From contig JBDTNY010000008.1 in NCBI GenBank assembly GCA_039933515.1, positions 1-13,347 of the forward strand: a DNA stretch of 13,347 nt, written 5' to 3'. Of this stretch, positions 6,807-11,212 are shown one piece after another. The DNA is from JAOUEA01 sp039933515 (GTDB lineage Bacteria > Actinomycetota > UBA4738 > HRBIN12). Both the position numbers and the translations under genes were made by a program. The notes below the pieces were generated by a model. That model made no database searches and was not told the DNA's origin. It worked only from the letters and a program-made list of their open reading frames with translations. Each line of letters opens with the position of its first letter. Position 1 is the stretch's first letter.

Positions 6807-6947
6807 TCAGCGCTCCGCGGTGGGCTCGCCCCGGCCGGAGGGCCGACGGGGGTGGCGACGACGTGCGGTGGCGCGACGCGCCTGTTCCCCTTCGTGGAGC
6901 AGATCGACGAGTCGGAGTCTCCCCAGCTCGCTTCGCATATTGTCCAT
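6807..6947 (-). CDS. Small basic 46-residue protein, first gene of the RHH-DUF4097 operon
   Basis: ATG 6947 is preceded by AAGGAGG four bases upstream, the strongest Shine-Dalgarno in this operon. It opens a frame of 46 codons ending in TGA (6807-6809). The peptide begins MDNMRSELGRLRLVDLLHEG, a short amphipathic helix. It ends in an Arg-rich tail (ARRATARRRHPRRPSGRG...). It has no signal peptide or membrane segment and I do not recognise a family. Its stop lies 5 bases before the RHH gene's GTG. It could therefore be a leader peptide coupling translation of the repressor, or a nucleic-acid- or protein-binding small protein in its own right. Strong ribosome site, good promoter and tight packing support it as a real gene. 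Confidence 0.62.
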   Translation of the reverse strand: MDNMRSELGRLRLVDLLHEGEQARRATARRRHPRRPSGRGEPTAER

Positions 6948-6969
6948 GACGCCTCCTTCGGTGTCGTGA

Positions 6970-6999
6970 TGATGTCACTGTGACGTCAGTATGACGTCG
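6970..6999. promoter_or_regulatory. Operator: three TGACGTCA-like boxes at 11-bp period
   Basis: TGATGTCA (6970-6977), TGACGTCA (6981-6988) and TGACGTCG (6992-6999) repeat with exactly 11 bp between starts. The middle box is a perfect palindrome. A degenerate fourth copy, CGGTGTCG (6959-6966), continues the register. One box per helical turn is how RHH repressors such as MetJ (8-bp metboxes) bind cooperatively. The array overlaps the -10 and start region of the minus-strand operon that encodes an RHH protein, so autorepression is the simplest reading. Confidence 0.65.
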
Positions 7000-7017
7000 C
7001 GCCGTGCCTTCTGTCAA
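6988..7017 (-). promoter_or_regulatory. Sigma-70-like promoter of the smORF-RHH-DUF4097 operon
   Basis: On the minus strand a perfect TTGACA -35 (complement of 7012-7017) is followed after 18 bases by CATACT (complement of 6988-6993), a 4/6 match to the -10 consensus. The predicted start falls inside the tandem box array, with a leader of about 30 bases ahead of the smORF ribosome site. It is the only consensus-quality -35 I see in the window. Confidence 0.6.
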
Positions 7018-7024
7018 CCCGAGG

Positions 7025-7030
7025 TAGCAT
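7025..7030 (+). promoter_or_regulatory. -10-like TAGCAT upstream of the SDR gene
   Basis: TAGCAT lies 39 bases before ATG 7070, leaving a leader that contains GGGAGGAGA near the start codon. A clear -35 is missing. The divergent RHH boxes lie about 26-55 bases upstream of this element, so the RHH protein could also affect this gene. Confidence 0.35.
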
Positions 7031-7069
7031 CGGGGCTCGCCGGGAAGCTCGCTGGGAGGAGAGATCGAC

Positions 7070-8056
7070 ATGAAGCTGCTGGTCATCGGGGGTACGCGAT
7101 TCTCCGGACGGGCGTTGACCGAGCGAGCCTTGGCCCGCGGCCACGAGGTCACCGTCTTCCACCGGGGCCAGAGCGGAGCCGACCTCTTCCCGGAGGCCGA
7201 CCACGTCCTCGGAGATCGAGAGGAAGGGCTCGACCCGCTGGAGGATCGCGAGTTCGACGCGGTGGTCGACACGTGCGGGTACGTGCCGCGATCGGTCGGC
7301 GCGGCGGTGGAGCGCCTCGGGGGCGCGGGGTGGTATGGGTTCATCTCGTCGATCTCGGCCTACGCGGACTTCTCGGAGGCCGGCATGACGGAGGCGTCGC
7401 AGCTGCATGCGCCACCGTTCCCCGACACGGAGGAGATCACCGAGTCGACGTACGGACCGCTTAAGGTGGCCTGCGAGGAGCGTGTCACCGAGGCCTTCGG
7501 TGACCGCGCGGCGCTGATCCGCCCCGGTTACATCGTGGGGCCGAACGACCCGACGGACCGCTTCACCTACTGGTTGCGGCGCGCGGCGACCGGGGGCGAG
7601 ATGATCGCGCCGGCCCCGTCGGACCAGCCGATCCAGTTCGTGGACGCGCGCGACCTGGCGGCCTTCGTGCTTCGGCTGGCCGAGGCCGCAACGGGGGGGG
7701 TGTACAACGTCGTGCATCCGAGGGGCACCACGACCCTCGGGGAGCTGCTCGAAAGGGCGCGCGGCGACGCGGAGGCCGATACTGCGGTCACCTGGGCCGA
7801 CGGCGACTGGCTCGGCGAGCAGATGGGCGAGGACAAGTACGAGGCGTTCCCGCTGTGGGTGCCCGAGGAGCCGGGGAGCCATCTGCTCGACCCGGTGCGC
7901 GCGGTCGCCGCAGGGCTGGACAATCGCCCGGTCGCCGAGACCGTGCGCGACACGCTCGCGTGGGACCGGACGCGCGAGCAGGTCTGGCCGATGCAGGCGG
8001 GCCTGGCTCCCGACCGCGAGGCCGAGCTCATCGCGGCGTGGGCCGCTCGAGGGTAG
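7070..8056 (+). CDS. SDR-family NAD(P)-dependent epimerase/reductase
   Basis: This 328-residue Rossmann-fold protein begins MKLLVIGGTRFSGRAL, with glycine motif GGTRFSG (7-13). The conserved strand FISSISAY is at 91-98, and the catalytic Y-x-x-x-K is YGPLK (Tyr128, Lys132). RPGYIVGPND (151-160) and FVDARDLA (190-197) are the usual extended-SDR substrate and structural segments. It resembles the 'NAD-dependent epimerase/dehydratase' group related to CSP41 and isoflavone-reductase-like proteins, whose substrates are mostly unknown. It is expected to act in the cytoplasm on a nucleotide sugar or small carbonyl compound. The start is fixed by AGGAGA 7 bases before ATG 7070. It is transcribed alone and divergent from the RHH operon. 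Fold and cofactor class are confident; the substrate is not predictable. Confidence 0.87.
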   Translation: MKLLVIGGTRFSGRALTERALARGHEVTVFHRGQSGADLFPEADHVLGDREEGLDPLEDREFDAVVDTCGYVPRSVGAAVERLGGAGWYGFISSISAYADFSEAGMTEASQLHAPPFPDTEEITESTYGPLKVACEERVTEAFGDRAALIRPGYIVGPNDPTDRFTYWLRRAATGGEMIAPAPSDQPIQFVDARDLAAFVLRLAEAATGGVYNVVHPRGTTTLGELLERARGDAEADTAVTWADGDWLGEQMGEDKYEAFPLWVPEEPGSHLLDPVRAVAAGLDNRPVAETVRDTLAWDRTREQVWPMQAGLAPDREAELIAAWAARG

Positions 8057-8105
8057 CTCAGGCGCACGGCCGGGCGGGGGGTTCCCAATAGCGGGCCGGG
8101 CACGG

Positions 8106-8111
8106 TAGGCT
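8106..8111 (+). promoter_or_regulatory. -10 element TAGGCT upstream of the secreted propeller gene
   Basis: TAGGCT lies 27 bases before ATG 8139, in the 82-base gap after the SDR gene. A weak TTCCCA (8082-8087) stands 18 bases upstream as a possible -35. The short leader has no good Shine-Dalgarno sequence. Confidence 0.4.
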
Positions 8112-8138
8112 CGGGACCCCCGACGGACTTCCCCCGAC

Positions 8139-9254
8139 ATGACGCGAACCCCCCGAACCCGATCCCGCGCGCTCGTGCGCCCCCCGCGCCCCGCGGCGCT
8201 TGCCGCCGGTGTGCTCCTCGGCGTCGCGGCCGCGACCTCCGCCGCCTTCGCCGCGAACAAGCCGGCGCCCCGCCCCCCCGCCTCCGGTGCGAGGGTGCTC
8301 GCGGCCGGCGTCGAGTGCGGCACCTGGGGGGGGATGCAGGAGGTGGGGCCGTCGGGGTACGGCGACACGACCGTGGACGAGATCTCGGGCGTCGCCGAGA
8401 GTCATCAGACCCCCGGGGTCTTATGGATGATCCTGGACAACGGCAACATGCCCTGGCTCTACGCGATGGGGCCCGACGGCGCGTCGCTCGGTCGCTATCG
8501 CCTGCCAGCCGTCGATGCGAACGGCCACCCGGTCGAGAACATCGACTGGGAGGACATCTCGGTCCAGACGATGCGTGACGGCCGGCAGTTCGTCTGGATC
8601 GCCGATACCGGCACGATCCCCGTGGCCCGGACGACGGTCGATGTCTACCGCGTGCGCGAGCCCCTGGTCGACCCGGCGCAGCCGCCGGTCGATCGGAACC
8701 TGGCGTCATGGGCCGTGAATCGGTACTACCTGGGATACCCCGCCGGGGAACAGGTCCGCAACGGCGAGGCGATGTTCGTCGATCCGCCGACTGGGAACGT
8801 CTTCGTGGTCTCGAAGAAGTTGCTTGCCGGCAGCGATCTCGTGCCGGTGTGGCGGGCCAAGCGAACCGACCTCAGCACCGACCCCACGCAACCGACGACG
8901 CTGTCGAAGGTCGCGGAGATCACCGGGCGGTTGACCACCACCAATGCGTACGGTCCCACCGCGGCCGACATCACGAGCAACGGGAATTGGATCGCGATGA
9001 AACACCTCGACGAGGTCATGATGTGGCCTCGGTCCGCCACGGTCGTACGGTCGTTCCGGTCTTCACCGACAGCTCCGTGCAACACGTCGATCGCCGGGAG
9101 TGTGCCCACGGCCGACGTCGGCGAATCGCTTGCCTTCGACCAAGACGCTGCCGGCGCCGTCATGGGGGCGTACTCCACCCTCGACTCTCCCAACGCGCCG
9201 AACCCGCCGCTGCATCTGTCCGGATGCGGCGACCAGGTCTGCCTCGCGCCCTGA
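8139..9254 (+). CDS. Secreted beta-propeller protein of unknown function
   Basis: This 371-residue protein has a twin-arginine-poor, Arg-rich N-terminus and a hydrophobic core (about 18-37) ending AAFA/ANK near residue 39, a standard Sec-type signal peptide. The mature part shows beta-propeller strands. These include EISGVAESHQTPGVLWMILD (81-100), LYAMGPDGASLGRYRL, NIDWEDIS (134-141), WIADTG (153-158), a region around GEAMFVDPPTGNVFVVSKK, and TAADITSNGNWIAMKHLDEVMMW. The order ISG...LW...DWEDI...D-G...EA...DP-TG...TK/SK...AD-S matches a common actinobacterial family of uncharacterised propellers distantly like SdiA-regulated or phytase-like domains. No catalytic residues can be named. Four cysteines in the mature part could form disulphides outside the cell. 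It converges on the GH26-like gene across a strong hairpin. Confidence 0.75.
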   Translation: MTRTPRTRSRALVRPPRPAALAAGVLLGVAAATSAAFAANKPAPRPPASGARVLAAGVECGTWGGMQEVGPSGYGDTTVDEISGVAESHQTPGVLWMILDNGNMPWLYAMGPDGASLGRYRLPAVDANGHPVENIDWEDISVQTMRDGRQFVWIADTGTIPVARTTVDVYRVREPLVDPAQPPVDRNLASWAVNRYYLGYPAGEQVRNGEAMFVDPPTGNVFVVSKKLLAGSDLVPVWRAKRTDLSTDPTQPTTLSKVAEITGRLTTTNAYGPTAADITSNGNWIAMKHLDEVMMWPRSATVVRSFRSSPTAPCNTSIAGSVPTADVGESLAFDQDAAGAVMGAYSTLDSPNAPNPPLHLSGCGDQVCLAP

Positions 9255-9267
9255 CTCACTGACGCGC

Positions 9268-9295
9268 CGAGGGCGGGCCTCTCGGCCCGCCCTCG
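9268..9295. terminator. Strong bidirectional hairpin terminator
   Basis: CGAGGGCGGGCC (9268-9279) and GGCCCGCCCTCG (9284-9295) form a perfect 12-bp stem around a TCTC loop. It sits in the 65-base gap between the convergent propeller and GH26-like genes. There is no U-tract on either side, but the stem is by far the strongest in the window. Confidence 0.75.
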
Positions 9296-9319
9296 ATACG
9301 TCCTTATGTGGCGTGGTCC

Positions 9320-10954
9320 CTACGGAGCCGACACCACGACGTCGTCGAACACGACGTCGTACGTCCGTCCCGCCGTGCTGTTGCCCAGTTGCAGCGCGCC
9401 GATCGGCGACGTACCCAGCGAGGTCGTGCCGCTGAGCGCGTTTACCAGGTTGGCGTCGGCCCACACCTTCACGTCCGAGGCGGCGCCGTTGACGGACACC
9501 TGGATCTTGATGTGGTGCCAGTCGCCCTTGGCGAGTGCGACGCCACCGCTGGCGGTGGTCCGGGTTGCCCCATTCCACAGGAGAAGGGTTCCGTCCCGCT
9601 TCATGTTCAGGCAGAGCGGGGTGCCCGTGGGCAGCACGACCAGCTTGGCGAGCGAGACGGAGCTCGCAGCGCTCACGACCTTGTAGTCGAACTCGATCAC
9701 CAGATCGAGGCTCGTTCCGCCCGGTATCGTCCGTGTCGCGAACGTGTTGTCGCCCGCGGCGTTGCTGGTCTCTCGGACCGCCCACGCGCCGTGCGAGACG
9801 TCGCCTTGCAGGGTGAGCCCGGCGTTGCCCATGGTCCAGTCCGCCACGTCGCCGTCTTCGAAGTCGTCGGCGAACAAGACGGTGCCGACCACCGGCGGGG
9901 GCGTGCTGGAACTTGTGGGCGGGGGCGTGCTCGTCGAGCTGCTGCCACCGCCACCTCCGCCCGAGCCGCCGCTCCCGAGCATCGCGCCGAAGTTCGCGTT
10001 GTTGCCCATCTGCGAGAACGAAGCGAGCGATTGGTTGGTCGTGTCGGCCCAGAAGCTGCCGCCCTTGGGCGCCAGCGCGTGGTAGTACACGAACGCCTTC
10101 AGCTCGGGCATCGTGTTCACGATCGTGGTGCGTGCCTGGTCGAACCAGTTCGCCTTCCAGTTCGGGTCGCCGCCCCTTTCCTGGATCCCCGCCCAGATCA
10201 GCAGCGGCTTGCTCTTGGTCACGCCCCAGTCGTAGAAGGATCGGTAGAGCTCCTCGAACGACGCGAAGTTGTTGATCGGCACCGCAGAGCCGCCGATCCA
10301 GTCCACGTAGGCGTTGCCCGGGTAGAACTGCGGACCCACGTCCTTCTTGAAGCTCGCCGCGCGCGGCGCCCAGACCCACTCGACGTTGTTCGCGCCACGT
10401 GCCGCGAAGATGTCGTAGATGTGGCGCCAGGCCTGGATGAACTCCGTCGGGGTCCCGATGTATTCGCGATCTCCCGGTGACTGGTCCATCTCCCAGTTGA
10501 AGCGCAGGAGCACCGGGCCCGACAGGGCTTTCATGCCGTCGGCGGCGGCTCTGATCACGTCGTCGTACTGGCCGGCGGCGATCTTGACCGCCCGGTTGCC
10601 GTCGGGCGTGTCGTCCGTACCGCGCCACGAGATCAACGGCAGTTGGCCCCTGTCCAGCTGCCACTGCTCGAAGGTGTAGCTGTGATCGGTAAACGGGTGG
10701 TACTTGTTCGCGATCGCGAGCTTGCGGCCGACCTTGCCCTCGAGCGAGGTCACCGCATCGAAGATCGACTGTCCGGACTTGGCGTTCGCGTAGGCGCCCC
10801 ACATCACGCCTGTCGCAGGTGCCGACGTCGTCGGTGCGCTGAACGCTGCCGGCGCGGTCAGGAGCGCGGCCAGCATCGCGATCGAGATCGTGGTGCCGAG
10901 CGCCCCTGCGCCCCATCGGGACCACCGACGCCTTCGTAGGGCCGTGCGGGTCAT
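9320..10954 (-). CDS. Secreted GH26-like (beta-mannanase-type) protein with C-terminal jelly-roll domain; nucleophile apparently lost
   Basis: This 544-residue exported protein has a signal peptide at about 1-40 (ending AAFSA). A GH26-type barrel (about 48-318) follows, then a Gly/Ser/Thr/Pro linker (about 328-356) and a LamG/concanavalin-like beta domain (about 357-544, FADDFEDGDVADW...DDVVVSAP). Recognisable barrel landmarks are MWGAYA, GRKLAI, LPLISWRGT, LLRFNWEMDQ with the acid/base Glu155, WVWAP, YPGNAYVDWI and LKAFVYYHAL. At the seventh strand, where relatives read KP-(hydrophobic)-E-F-G with the nucleophile Glu, this protein reads KPLLIWAGIQER, placing Ala255 at the Glu site. Active relatives hydrolyse mannans or related beta-glycans. 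This copy may only bind glycan. The start is supported by GGGGAGG 6 bases upstream. The family assignment is good and activity doubtful. Confidence 0.82.
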   Translation of the reverse strand: MTRTALRRRRWSRWGAGALGTTISIAMLAALLTAPAAFSAPTTSAPATGVMWGAYANAKSGQSIFDAVTSLEGKVGRKLAIANKYHPFTDHSYTFEQWQLDRGQLPLISWRGTDDTPDGNRAVKIAAGQYDDVIRAAADGMKALSGPVLLRFNWEMDQSPGDREYIGTPTEFIQAWRHIYDIFAARGANNVEWVWAPRAASFKKDVGPQFYPGNAYVDWIGGSAVPINNFASFEELYRSFYDWGVTKSKPLLIWAGIQERGGDPNWKANWFDQARTTIVNTMPELKAFVYYHALAPKGGSFWADTTNQSLASFSQMGNNANFGAMLGSGGSGGGGGGSSSTSTPPPTSSSTPPPVVGTVLFADDFEDGDVADWTMGNAGLTLQGDVSHGAWAVRETSNAAGDNTFATRTIPGGTSLDLVIEFDYKVVSAASSVSLAKLVVLPTGTPLCLNMKRDGTLLLWNGATRTTASGGVALAKGDWHHIKIQVSVNGAASDVKVWADANLVNALSGTTSLGTSPIGALQLGNSTAGRTYDVVFDDVVVSAP

Positions 10955-11045
10955 ACCAGGCCTCCCCTCGATTCTGTACGTCTTCCTTCGGCGGGACGAA
11001 CGGGGGTCCTGGAGGGGGTGGGCGGGGGATTTCGTGGTCAGGAAG

Positions 11046-11070
11046 TACTAGTCCTGGAGTCGTAGGTCCT
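11046..11070. repeat. Short imperfect direct repeat in divergent intergenic region
   Basis: TACTAGTCCT (11046-11055) and CGTAGGTCCT (11061-11070) share TAG and GTCCT elements at about 15-bp spacing. They lie in the 258-base gap between the divergent GH26-like and large surface-protein genes. This could be an activator or repressor site acting on both genes. The repeat is short and could be chance. Confidence 0.25.
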
Positions 11071-11105
11071 CGGGAGAGAACCATCCCCCATGTGTGGGCG
11101 ACCCG

Positions 11106-11134
11106 TTGCCTCAGGGGAAATCGTCCGGTACCAT
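11106..11134 (+). promoter_or_regulatory. Candidate promoter of the large surface-protein gene
   Basis: TTGCCT (11106-11111) and TACCAT (11129-11134) are 4/6 matches to the -35 and -10 consensus with an exact 17-base spacer. The predicted leader of about 70 bases contains AAGGAG about 11 bases before ATG 11213. Confidence 0.4.
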
Positions 11135-11212
11135 ACGCACCTCGGTGTAGTCCGTGTGCCGTAACCCCAGAACGGCTGTCCTCGAACGAGATGCGAAGGA
11201 GTTCCCCCCGAT

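Noticed and set aside
6802..7344. A longer N-terminal extension of the RHH protein up to 7344
   Set aside because: It would run through the operon's promoter, operators and smORF and into the start of the divergent SDR gene, and the added sequence is low-complexity.
10955..11212. A riboswitch (c-di-GMP or c-di-AMP type) in the divergent gap
   Set aside because: I compared the region by eye with the conserved cores I know and found no match. The only small hairpin (CCCA-TGTG-TGGG, 11087-11098) is too weak.
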